The translations under genes and the position numbers were made by a program. The notes beneath the pieces are model-generated. The model was given only the letters and a program-made list of their open reading frames with translations, searched no databases and was not told the DNA's origin. A stretch of DNA of 38,966 nt, from positions 1 to 38,966 of the forward strand of contig CAIRGJ010000031.1 of NCBI GenBank assembly GCA_903878085.1. Reading direction: 5' to 3'. The stretch is from an uncultured Hyphomicrobiales bacterium. Lineage in GTDB: Bacteria > Pseudomonadota > Alphaproteobacteria > Rhizobiales > Xanthobacteraceae. Below are positions 1-7,486 of the stretch, piece by piece. The number at the start of each line of letters is the position of its first letter. Position 1 is the first letter of the stretch.

Positions 1-1
1 C

Positions 2-115
2 CCCACCGACGTTTTGCGTGTGGAGGTAGATAGGTCAGCAACCCTGACTAGTAATAGCCGGGCAAGTTCCCATCTGGATTGGGCGCAATTTCGCGCTTCC
101 AGAAAGGAACTTTGA
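2..115 (+). CDS. possible 3' end of an upstream gene (partial)
   Basis: Reading frame 2 is open from the left edge to a TGA at 113-115, about 37 codons with no recognisable motif. The TGA overlaps the ATG of the next gene as TGATG, an arrangement typical of translationally coupled genes, and this is the only reason to propose it. It could equally be chance. No function can be given. Confidence 0.3.
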   Translation, partial: PTDVLRVEVDRSATLTSNSRASSHLDWAQFRASRKEL

Positions 116-630
116 TGCGCTTGGATTTGATCGGTACTTTGAAGCCGTTTGCTGAAGTCGGATACGGCGAGTTTTTTCTTCACCACAGCGGTGGTGTCGG
201 TGCCCGTTTTGCCTTGAAGGCTTGTAATAAATCGGGCGATGAGGACACCGTCCTCTCTTTCGATAAAATACATCCTGGAATTTCCGGCCCGCATCTGGTG
301 CCGACCACTCAATTCGTCAATCGAGACGTGCTCGCTCTGTCAGGCGCCGCGCTGAGGCCGAGCTACGCCGACCTTTATGAGTTTCGAGACGGTTCTCCCC
401 CGCGAACTGACGCCTACGGTACGGCGATCTTCATCAACTCCACTGTTCTGCTTCGCGCCTATGGCATCTCGGGGGCTGTGGATGTCGATCTCAAGAGCGG
501 CGTATGGATGCGCTCAATCGCTCACCCCGGTTCAATGTGGACTGACGGCTGGAAGATCGTCGTCGCGACGGCTTCGGGTGAGATCGACATCGTAACGCCT
601 CAGCAGATGGCTAAGGTCGCTGCTGCCTGA
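115..630 (+). CDS. hypothetical protein, 171 aa
   Basis: I do not recognise this protein. The frame can be opened at a TTG at 79, but the ATG at 115 is preferred because an AAAGGA ribosome-binding sequence lies just upstream. The protein has no signal peptide or membrane segment. It is mixed alpha/beta in composition, with a Gly/His-rich start (GYGEFFLHHSGG) and an acidic middle. Codon use matches the genome. It lies outside the catabolic block bracketed by the tRNA-Gly copies and is followed by a large inverted repeat. No function is proposed. Confidence 0.6.
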   Translation: MRLDLIGTLKPFAEVGYGEFFLHHSGGVGARFALKACNKSGDEDTVLSFDKIHPGISGPHLVPTTQFVNRDVLALSGAALRPSYADLYEFRDGSPPRTDAYGTAIFINSTVLLRAYGISGAVDVDLKSGVWMRSIAHPGSMWTDGWKIVVATASGEIDIVTPQQMAKVAAA

Positions 631-642
631 GCGACGATGCAG

Positions 643-712
643 GGTGGGGGCACTCGCCCGGGTTTATTGGGTCTTCCGAGGGTCTTTTCCGACCCGATTT
701 TGTGCCCCCACC
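643..712. repeat. perfect 11-bp inverted repeat with nested hairpin
   Basis: GGTGGGGGCAC at 643-653 pairs perfectly with GTGCCCCCACC at 702-712. Inside, GGGTC at about 670 pairs with GACCC at about 691. The whole can fold as one long hairpin just after the stop of the 171-aa gene. No clean T-run follows, so it is either an imperfect terminator or a structured repeat unit. Confidence 0.5.
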
Positions 713-832
713 GTTGACTTTACTGGGGAAATAGCGGTCTTCCTCTCCCACCACTTTTCCTCCTTCGGAGCTAAGGCTCGGTTGGCCTGCTTGCGCGAAG
801 GCGGTCTTAATCCGTAAAAGCAGGGTCGGAAC

Positions 833-872
833 GCGGGTGTAGCTCAATGGTAGAGCAACAGCCTTCCAAGCT
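833..872 (+). pseudogene. tRNA-Gly(TCC) 5' half, truncated
   Basis: The first 40 nt are identical to the intact tRNA-Gly at 22222-22295: acceptor 5' strand, D arm and anticodon arm through the TCC anticodon and the start of the 3' anticodon stem. Identity then stops abruptly (CGATCC instead of GATGAC). The variable loop, T arm and 3' acceptor strand are absent, so it cannot give a functional tRNA. It marks the left edge of the block of accessory genes. Confidence 0.85.
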
Positions 873-1376
873 CGATCCTAACCGCGTGAAGCACAGGCAT
901 CTCCACGCGTAAGGCCTTGAGAATGTTAACTCGCCCCTCGCCTAGACCCCACCCCAGTAGGGGGGAAGCCACCCCGGCAGAATATGGGGTGCGAGTATTT
1001 GGCCGTCGGGCCGGTGCCCCGAAAAGAAAAAATCAAAAGCCGCCATCGCACTATCTGGACAATGATGCGTTGCCATAGGAATGGGGACCTCGTCTTCCAA
1101 ATTTGAAACGGGAAACAAAAGGCCTCGACGCCTTTGCTAGGCCGGCGGCATCCTGACAGACTCTAGACCCGACCGAGCCTTTAGGCCGCGATCCGGCAGC
1201 GCGCCTTCGTCTGGCTTGTCGCTGTCGGACAGACACATGAGCGCACTTGGCTGATGTCGTCGGCGCCTCGGCTACCGTTTCATCTGTCCTTTTGCCGGCG
1301 AATAACGGCAACGATTTTCCGATTTTGTTTGTAATGTGGGCTCGGCGAATTGTTTTGAGCCCCGGTCTCGATAGCC

Positions 1377-2231
1377 TCACGATATCGACGCCCTGTCGCT
1401 GTTTTGATCGGCCAAAATCGAATGGATTAGGGCCGGATGCCGCGACAGCGCGGCGCTGACGAGCTTTGCGGCTTCGATCAGAGCCGGCACACGGGTTCGG
1501 ATCAGGGTTTCAAGATCGACGCGCGCCGATTCGCCCGCGCAGTTGATGGCGGCGATTACCCGGTTTCTGTTGTCTCTGACCGGTACCGCGCAAGCGACAA
1601 TCCCATACTCCAACTGATCTTGAATCGCCGCGTAGCCGTTGCGATGAACGCTCTCGAAGATTCTGCGAAGATCGTCGGCCGTCGTTGTGGTGCGGGAGGT
1701 GTGGCTGGGGAACGGCGCGCGCGCGAGAAAAGCTTCCTGGCTGGGGCGATCGAGATGGGCCAGCAGCACCTGACCTGTGGACGTCGCATAAGCCGGAAGC
1801 CGATATCCGATTCTGGCCCGATAACGGTTTTCCCGCTTGCTGGGTACATGGGCGACGTAGAGAACGTCGTCGTCATCAAGCAGCGTCATCGACACCGCAT
1901 CGTGAAATTGGTCGGCGACGCCCTGCAAGAATGAATCGGCTACGAGTTTCAGATTCATCGAGTTCAAGAACGCGGTGCCCAGCGACAGAACGCGGGCGCG
2001 CAGGATAAAGCGACGGCCGTTGGTCGCGACGTAGCCGAGTTGTTTCAGCGTGAGCAGGCTGCGCCGTGCGGTGGCCGGGCTGATGCCGGTCTTTGCCGCC
2101 ACTTCGGACAGCGTCATCTCCGGCGTTTCGTCGGTGAAGGCCTGTATTATTTCGAGACCGCGCGCGAGGGCCTCAACGAATTCCGGGCCGCGCTCGTCGC
2201 GCACTTTCCCGCCCATGCTCTGTGTTGACAT
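1377..2231 (-). CDS. IclR-family transcriptional regulator (PcaR/PobR-like)
   Basis: The protein has 284 residues, a normal IclR length. An N-terminal winged helix-turn-helix (EALARGLEIIQAF followed by LSEVAAKTGISPATARRSL) precedes a C-terminal effector-binding domain (YRLPAYATSTGQVLLAHL and GIVACAVPVRD). The N-terminus resembles the PcaR/PcaU/PobR subgroup that controls aromatic-acid catabolism. The start at 2231 is chosen over 2261 because GGAG lies 9-10 nt upstream. It is divergent from the CoA-transferase operon with 121 bp between starts, and two palindromes in that gap are candidate operators. It most likely controls that operon in response to a pathway acid; the effector is unknown. 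Confidence 0.88.
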   Translation of the reverse strand: MSTQSMGGKVRDERGPEFVEALARGLEIIQAFTDETPEMTLSEVAAKTGISPATARRSLLTLKQLGYVATNGRRFILRARVLSLGTAFLNSMNLKLVADSFLQGVADQFHDAVSMTLLDDDDVLYVAHVPSKRENRYRARIGYRLPAYATSTGQVLLAHLDRPSQEAFLARAPFPSHTSRTTTTADDLRRIFESVHRNGYAAIQDQLEYGIVACAVPVRDNRNRVIAAINCAGESARVDLETLIRTRVPALIEAAKLVSAALSRHPALIHSILADQNSDRASIS

Positions 2232-2252
2232 TACTCGCTCCGTTCCGCAGAA

Positions 2253-2302
2253 TTCGTACAACGAAATATAATGCGCCTAGCGAATAATTGCGCTGAACGC
2301 AA
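2253..2302. promoter_or_regulatory. divergent promoter region with two palindromes
   Basis: TTCGT-ACA-ACGAA (2253-2265) is followed at once by a perfect TATAAT (2267-2272) facing the CoA-transferase. A second palindrome, TTGCG-CTGAA-CGCAA, lies at 2288-2302. The first sits where a regulator would touch the promoter spacer. IclR proteins of the PcaU/PobR type bind palindromes of about this size. Assignment to the adjacent regulator is inference. Confidence 0.5.
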
Positions 2303-2352
2303 ACAATATACGAGTTGGGCGCGTCTCAAAGCTCAATCGTCTGGGGGCGGAT

Positions 2353-3633
2353 ATGACGGATGTTGGAGCAAGTTCGCTCGCGGTCGAAACCAAACAAGAA
2401 GCGAAGGCGCGACCGCTAGCCGGAATTCGAATTCTGGACCTCAGCCGGGTCTTTTCCGGCCCATGGGCCACGCAGATGCTCGGCGATCTCGGCGCCGAAA
2501 TCATCAAGGTGGAGCAGCCGGGCCGGGGCGATGACCTGCGCCGGTTGGGGCCGCCGTTCCTGCACGATCGTGACGGCAAAGAGACCGCCGAGTCGGCCTA
2601 TTATCTCAGTACCAATCGCAACAAGAAGTCGATCGCCGTCGATATCTCGACGGAGCAGGGGCAGGACATCATCCGCCGCCTTGCCGCGATATCCGATGTC
2701 TGCGTCGAGAATTTCAAAGTCGATAATTTGGCGCGCTATGGGCTGGATTATGCGTCTCTGTCGAAGCTGAACGATCGGCTGATCTATTGTTCGATCACAG
2801 CCTTCGGCCAGACCGGCCCGTACCGTCATCGCGCCGGCTACGACACGCTGCTGCAGGCGATGTGCGGTGTCATGAGCCTGACCGGCCATCCGGACGGCGT
2901 TCCCGGCGGCGGACCGATGAAAGTCGGTTTCGTCTTGTCCGATATGCTGTCCGGTATGTATGCCGCGACGGCGATCGTCAGCGCGCTCTACGAGCGCGAT
3001 CTGCGCGCCGGCAAGGGCCAGCAAGTCGATATCTCGATGTTCGACGCGCAAGTCGCGGCGATGTCGCATCAGGCAATGCACTATCTTTTGTGCGGCGAAG
3101 ATCCTGAACGTTTCGGTACCGCCGCGCCATCGGTCGTGCCTTCGCAAATGTTCGAATGTGCCGATGGCTATATCGTCGTGGTTGCCGGTAACGACGATCA
3201 GTTCCGCCGCCTATGCACGCTATTGGAATGCGCCGGGCTGGCCGAAGATCCACGGTACGCGACGAATGGAGTGCGCGTGCGCAATCGCAAAACTCTTGCG
3301 CCGCTTCTCGAGCAACAATTTCGCGCGAAATCCAAACAGCAGTGGCTCGTGCTTCTTGAAGCCGCGGGCCTCGTCGGCGGACCGATCAATCGCATATCGG
3401 ACGTCTTCGCCGATCCGCAGACCGCCGCGCGCGGCATCGTCGTTAAGGTAGATCACAAGCTCGCCGACGGCGTGCCATTGTTGCGCTCGCCTATGCGGCT
3501 CTCCGGTACGCCGCTCGACACCTACACCGCGCCGCCCACGTCCGGGCAACACACCGACGACATCCTCGGCGGGCTGCTTGGAATTCCGCAGGCCGAATTG
3601 GATTCGCTGAGAAGTCGGAAAGCCATCGTCTAG
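2353..3633 (+). CDS. CaiB/BaiF class III CoA-transferase
   Basis: This family moves CoA from a donor thioester to a carboxylic acid through an aspartyl-CoA intermediate. The 426-aa length is normal. Family motifs are visible: GIRILDLSRVFSGPWATQML near the N-terminus, GAEIIKVEQPGRGDD, NRNKKSIAVDIS, and a mid-protein GGPMKVGFVLSDMLSGMYAA containing the Asp region. The ATG is preceded by a GGGGGCGG sequence. It is the first gene of a co-directional operon with receptors, thiolase-fold proteins and an acyl-CoA ligase, so it probably activates the incoming acid or exchanges CoA between intermediates. The substrate cannot be read from sequence. Confidence 0.9.
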   Translation: MTDVGASSLAVETKQEAKARPLAGIRILDLSRVFSGPWATQMLGDLGAEIIKVEQPGRGDDLRRLGPPFLHDRDGKETAESAYYLSTNRNKKSIAVDISTEQGQDIIRRLAAISDVCVENFKVDNLARYGLDYASLSKLNDRLIYCSITAFGQTGPYRHRAGYDTLLQAMCGVMSLTGHPDGVPGGGPMKVGFVLSDMLSGMYAATAIVSALYERDLRAGKGQQVDISMFDAQVAAMSHQAMHYLLCGEDPERFGTAAPSVVPSQMFECADGYIVVVAGNDDQFRRLCTLLECAGLAEDPRYATNGVRVRNRKTLAPLLEQQFRAKSKQQWLVLLEAAGLVGGPINRISDVFADPQTAARGIVVKVDHKLADGVPLLRSPMRLSGTPLDTYTAPPTSGQHTDDILGGLLGIPQAELDSLRSRKAIV

Positions 3634-3691
3634 GTCGTCGAAAGAATCCCTGCGCCAGCCAACAAGAATAATTTCGTGGAGGAGACGGACA

Positions 3692-4672
3692 ATGAAGATC
3701 CTGAAAGTTGCAATCGCGACCGCTTTGCTTGCGCTGGCCGCGGCGCACGGTTCGGCTCATGCGGCAGATGACTTCGCTAGCCGCCGCGTCCGGATCCTCG
3801 TGCCGTTCGCCGCCGGCGGAACGCTCGACATTCTGGCGCGCTTGCTCGCGGAAAAACTGTCGGACGCCTGGGGCCCGCGGGCCATCGTCGAAAATCGGCC
3901 CGGGGCCGGCGGCATTATTGCTTCGCGCGAACTCGTCAACTCGCCGCCCGACGGCCATACCTTGATGCTGGTGGCGGGCGGCCACGCGCTCAACGTGCTG
4001 ATGTATTCGCAGCTCCCGTACGACACGTTGAACGATTTCACCCCGATCTCGCTGCTGGCAGGCGCCGGCAACGTCATCCTGGTCCCGGCAAATTCGCCGA
4101 ACAAGACGCTGGCCGATCTGCTCAAGGCCGCCAAGGCCGCGCCCGGCACCATCACGTATGGCACTGCTGGAGTCGGAACCTCGGTGCATCTATCGGGCGA
4201 ACTGCTCAAACATATGACGGGAGCCGACCTCGTGCCGGTGCATTTCAAGGGCGATTCTGAATCGCTGACCGCAGTGATCGGCAGCCATATTCCGATGAGC
4301 ATCAACGCCGCCCCGGCGGCGATCGCGCAGACCAAGCAAGGATCGCTGCGCGCGGTCGCGGTCACCTCCAGCTTCCGATCGTCATATCTGCCTGACGTGC
4401 CGACCGTCGCTGAGGCCGGCGTGCCTGGTTATGACGTCGTCAATTGGTGGGGCGTGGTGGCGCCTGGAAAAATGCCGCCCGAGTTGGTGGCGAAGCTGAA
4501 CGCCGCCATTCAAAAGGCGATGAAGGAATTGGCCGCGACCGACAAGATGAAACTGATGGCGGTCGACGTGTCGACGGGATCGCCGCAGGAATTCGATCGC
4601 TTGATCCGCGCCGAAATGGAGAAGTGGAAGCCAGTCGTACAATCCGCCGGCATCAAGCTCGAAGCGAAATAG
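3692..4672 (+). CDS. Bug/TctC-family tripartite tricarboxylate receptor
   Basis: The 326-aa protein begins with a Sec signal peptide (hydrophobic core VAIATALLALAAA, cleavage near AHA). The Bug fold follows: RRVRILVPFAAGGTLDILARL, VENRPGAGGIIASREL, PDGHTLML and YDTLNDFTPISLL. Bug proteins bind carboxylates in the periplasm and usually deliver them to TctA/TctB membrane proteins. A strong GGAGGAG lies before the ATG. No tctA or tctB is present in the window, so the receptor must share a transporter encoded elsewhere or act in sensing. Second gene of the operon, 58 bp after the CoA-transferase. Confidence 0.92.
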   Translation: MKILKVAIATALLALAAAHGSAHAADDFASRRVRILVPFAAGGTLDILARLLAEKLSDAWGPRAIVENRPGAGGIIASRELVNSPPDGHTLMLVAGGHALNVLMYSQLPYDTLNDFTPISLLAGAGNVILVPANSPNKTLADLLKAAKAAPGTITYGTAGVGTSVHLSGELLKHMTGADLVPVHFKGDSESLTAVIGSHIPMSINAAPAAIAQTKQGSLRAVAVTSSFRSSYLPDVPTVAEAGVPGYDVVNWWGVVAPGKMPPELVAKLNAAIQKAMKELAATDKMKLMAVDVSTGSPQEFDRLIRAEMEKWKPVVQSAGIKLEAK

Positions 4673-4684
4673 GCCGGAGCGGAA

Positions 4685-5872
4685 ATGACGATGCAATGGC
4701 TCCAGGATCGTGAGATCGCAATTGTGGCTTGCGCCGACACCAAACCGGTGAAGCGCAGCGGCAAGACCGCGCTCGAACTGGCCGGCGAGGTGACGGACAC
4801 GCTGCTGCGGTCGGCGGGCATCGAGCGCGACCGCATCGACGGCCTGGCGGCGACGCCGGCGAATTCGGAAGCCTACAACCCGTTCTGGACCAGCATGCTG
4901 GCGGACGCGCTCGGTCTTTCCGTCGGTTGGAGCCAGGTCACCGATATCGGCGGGGCTTCGATCATCGGCAATATTTTGCGGGCCGGCGCTGCGGTTCACG
5001 CCGGGCTCTGCGAAATGGTGCTGTGCATTGCCGCCGATGCGCCGTCGACCCAGTTCTTCGCCAAGCAAAGCGGCTTTCGTGCCGAGTTCTGCGATCCGTT
5101 TGGCTACAGCGTGCTGCCGTTGTCGTTCGCGCTGCTGACGTCCGCCTACGCCGCCCGCTACGGCTCGCCTGATCGGGGATTGGCGAGACTTGCGGTTACG
5201 CAGCGAAACGGCGCGCTGCTTAATGACCGGGCTTGCGACTACCTGCGTGTGCCGCTGACCGAAGAGGATTATCTCGCCTCCAGAATGATTTCGCATCCAT
5301 TGCGTTTGCTTGACTGCGTCATGCGGTGCGATGGCGCCAACGCGTTTCTGGTGACGTCTAGCCGGATGGCGCGCGAGATGGGATGCGCGGCGCCGGTTCA
5401 TCCGATCGCCTATCGCGAGTGCATCAACTTCGATCCGAAGAATGCTGTCGACGATATCACCCTGACCGGCTTCACCCAGGCTGGTCCGGCGGCGCTGCGT
5501 GACGCGGGGTTGGCACCGGCCGATATTCAAAGTTTCCACCCCTATGATGATTTCTACATCGCCATTCTGTTGCAGCTCGAGCAGATCGGGTTCTGCAGGA
5601 GGGGGCAGGCCAGCGATTTCATTCGTGAGCACAACGTCGGTATCGGCGGCGATCTGCCGATCAATACCGGCGGCGGGCAGATCTCGGCTGGCCAGCCGGG
5701 TCTCGCCAATGGCGGGGTCAATCTGATCGAAGCGGTCCGCCAACTGCGCGGCGAGGCCGGACCGCGGCAACTCGCCGAGGCCAGCAACGCCATGGTGACC
5801 GGCATCGGCGTCATTCAATACGCCCGCAATTGGGGCTGCAGCAACGTCATAATCTTGGAGCGCGGCGCATGA
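4685..5872 (+). CDS. thiolase-fold protein, SCP2/Ltp-type, catalytic Cys absent
   Basis: The 395-aa protein has thiolase architecture, including RIDGLAATPAN, PLRLLDCVMRCDGANAFLV, YDDFYIAILLQLEQIGFC and NTGGGQISAGQPG. At the nucleophile position, where thiolases have CASG, it has GGAS (residues 89-92). The GHP histidine is Gln (Q337 in AGQPG). Tyr287 in PYDDF is present. Classical thiolysis therefore looks unlikely. Ltp2-type retro-aldolases of steroid side-chain breakdown are thiolase-fold, Cys-less and paired with a DUF35 protein, as here. The stop overlaps the DUF35 start (ATGA). A paralogue follows at 6305. The role as a C-C lyase or aldolase is inference. Confidence 0.85.
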   Translation: MTMQWLQDREIAIVACADTKPVKRSGKTALELAGEVTDTLLRSAGIERDRIDGLAATPANSEAYNPFWTSMLADALGLSVGWSQVTDIGGASIIGNILRAGAAVHAGLCEMVLCIAADAPSTQFFAKQSGFRAEFCDPFGYSVLPLSFALLTSAYAARYGSPDRGLARLAVTQRNGALLNDRACDYLRVPLTEEDYLASRMISHPLRLLDCVMRCDGANAFLVTSSRMAREMGCAAPVHPIAYRECINFDPKNAVDDITLTGFTQAGPAALRDAGLAPADIQSFHPYDDFYIAILLQLEQIGFCRRGQASDFIREHNVGIGGDLPINTGGGQISAGQPGLANGGVNLIEAVRQLRGEAGPRQLAEASNAMVTGIGVIQYARNWGCSNVIILERGA

Positions 5873-6270
5873 GCGAGAGCCGGACACCTATTGTCGAGAC
5901 CGACCTGACGCGTCCTTTTTGGCAAGCCACGAAGCAGCGGCGCTTCTTGCTGCAATACGATCCGAAAGCGGATCGCTATCAATTCTATCCGCGGCCGATC
6001 AGCCTGTACTCGACGGCGCCGCTGGTCTGGCGTGAGGTCAAGGGCGAGGGCACGCTCATTGCCCATACGCTGTGTCATACGCCGGCGCCCGGCTTTGCCG
6101 CGCTCACCCCGTACATCCTCGCGATCGTGCAATTGGCCGAAGGGCCGCGTGTTTTTGCGCGCGTCGCCGACGCAAAATACGAGGAGCTGAAAGTCGGACA
6201 GAAGATGCGGATTGTTTGGGGCGACGAACTCGGCGATGGCCGCGAATATCTGTTCGCGCCCGCCAACTGA
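5869..6270 (+). CDS. DUF35 OB-fold protein, zinc-ribbon cysteines lost
   Basis: The 133-aa DUF35 protein matches the usual partner of SCP2/Ltp-type thiolase-fold enzymes. The N-terminal helix (LTRPFWQATKQRRFLLQ) leads into the position of the rubredoxin-like ribbon, then an OB fold (GEGTLIAHTLCHTPAPGF, TPYILAIVQLAEGPRVFARV, LKVGQKMRIVW). Where most members have two CxxC pairs, this one reads YDPKADRYQFYPRP, without metal-binding cysteines. The start at 5869 overlaps the previous stop by four bases, implying coupling. It probably forms a hetero-oligomer with one or both flanking thiolase-fold proteins and helps hold the acyl-CoA. Confidence 0.87.
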   Translation: MSESRTPIVETDLTRPFWQATKQRRFLLQYDPKADRYQFYPRPISLYSTAPLVWREVKGEGTLIAHTLCHTPAPGFAALTPYILAIVQLAEGPRVFARVADAKYEELKVGQKMRIVWGDELGDGREYLFAPAN

Positions 6271-6304
6271 CGATGTTTCACACGGCAGCTTGCAGGCGGC
6301 GGGT

Positions 6305-7486
6305 ATGAAGTGGCTTCAGAATCGTGGCATCGCGATCGTCGGATTTGCCGACACGCCGCTGGTTCGCAACAGCGGCCGCAGCGCCGCGGAAATTGCCGGC
6401 GAGGTTGTCGGTAAGCTGCTGGCCGAGGCGAGGCTTGAGCGCCGCGACATCGACGGGCTTGCCGTAACCCTTGCGATGTCGGAAGCGGCGAACCCATTCT
6501 GGAGCAATTTGCTGGCGGAGCATCTGGGTCTCAGCCCGCGCTGGTGCCAGGCAACCGATCTCGGCGGCGCTTCGAATCTCGGCAATATTGCGCGCGCGGC
6601 GGCGGCCATCCAGGCCGGTATGTGCGAGGCCGTGATTTGTCTCGGCGCCGATGCCGTTTCCAGCCATGACGCGACCAATCAAACCGGCCATCGCACCGAA
6701 TTCTGTACGCCGGTCGGCTATAGCGGGCCGTTGGTCGCGTTCGGGCTCTTGAGCACGGCCTATAATGCACGGTTCGGAAACCCCGAGCGCGCGCTTGCCA
6801 AACTGGCAGTTGCGCAGCGCGCCGGCGCGGTCGCCAACGAGATCGCTTGCGAGGTACTGCGGAAGCCGATCACCGAGCAGGACTATCTGGCGTCGAGGTT
6901 CGTCTCGCATCCGCTGCGTTTATTGGACTGTGTCATGCGCTGTGACGGCGGCTACGCCGTGCTCGTCACCTCGACGCAACGCGCCCGCGAGCTTGGCTAC
7001 ACACAGATGGTGCACCCGATCGCGTATCGGGAACTGGTGAACTTCGATCCCGGGCAAACCGTCGATGAACTCACGACGTCCGGCTTTTCGGTGGTGGGGC
7101 CCGAGGCCCTCAACGATGCCGGCGTGCGGCCTGGCGATATTCAGATGCTGGCGCCTTATGACGACTTCCTGATCGCCGTGCTGCTGCAACTCGAGCAAAT
7201 CGGGTTCTGCCGCCCGGGGCAGGGCGCGGCCTTTCTGGCCGAACGGGCCATCGGCTTTCATGGCGATCTGCCGATCAACACCGGCGGCGGACAAGTCTCC
7301 GCCGGCCAGCCTGGACTTGCTGGCGGCGGCGTCAATCTGATCGAGGCGCTGAAGCAACTGTTCGGCAAAGCCGGGCCGCGGCAGAAGCCGGGCGTGCGCA
7401 ATGTCATGGCGACCGGCATCGGCGTCATTCCCTACGCGCACAATTGGAGCTCCAGCAATGTGGCGATCCTGGAGCGCTCGGCATGA
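6305..7486 (+). CDS. second thiolase-fold protein, SCP2/Ltp-type, catalytic Cys absent
   Basis: The 393-aa protein is a clear paralogue of the one at 4685, with roughly half its residues identical by eye. Shared blocks include SHPLRLLDCVMRCDG, LLQLEQIGFCR, GDLPINTGGGQ and MVTGIGVI/MATGIGVI. It also has GGAS instead of CASG and AGQPG instead of GHPG. The frame extends up to 6212, but the ATG at 6305 is chosen because it aligns with the paralogue's start and has GGCGGG upstream. The stop overlaps the next ATG (ATGA). The pair around one DUF35 gene suggests a two-subunit enzyme or two activities on successive intermediates. Confidence 0.86.
   Translation: MKWLQNRGIAIVGFADTPLVRNSGRSAAEIAGEVVGKLLAEARLERRDIDGLAVTLAMSEAANPFWSNLLAEHLGLSPRWCQATDLGGASNLGNIARAAAAIQAGMCEAVICLGADAVSSHDATNQTGHRTEFCTPVGYSGPLVAFGLLSTAYNARFGNPERALAKLAVAQRAGAVANEIACEVLRKPITEQDYLASRFVSHPLRLLDCVMRCDGGYAVLVTSTQRARELGYTQMVHPIAYRELVNFDPGQTVDELTTSGFSVVGPEALNDAGVRPGDIQMLAPYDDFLIAVLLQLEQIGFCRPGQGAAFLAERAIGFHGDLPINTGGGQVSAGQPGLAGGGVNLIEALKQLFGKAGPRQKPGVRNVMATGIGVIPYAHNWSSSNVAILERSA

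Larger units (their letters stand above)
631..1376. other. intergenic stretch without a convincing gene
   Basis: This 746-bp gap holds the inverted repeat at 643-712 and the truncated tRNA-Gly at 833-872. Beyond these I see only short GC-rich hairpins (for example CGCGTG and CACGCG around 890-912). Candidate reading frames have no ribosome-binding site or recognisable composition. No integrase remnant was found beside the tRNA fragment. Confidence 0.5.

Noticed and set aside
1051-1380. Minus-strand ORF of 109 aa downstream of the IclR gene
   Set aside because: Arg-rich, no ribosome-binding site or family features; composition fits chance.
4382-5887. Minus-strand ORF of 501 aa
   Set aside because: Antisense of the receptor and thiolase-fold genes, no recognisable domain.
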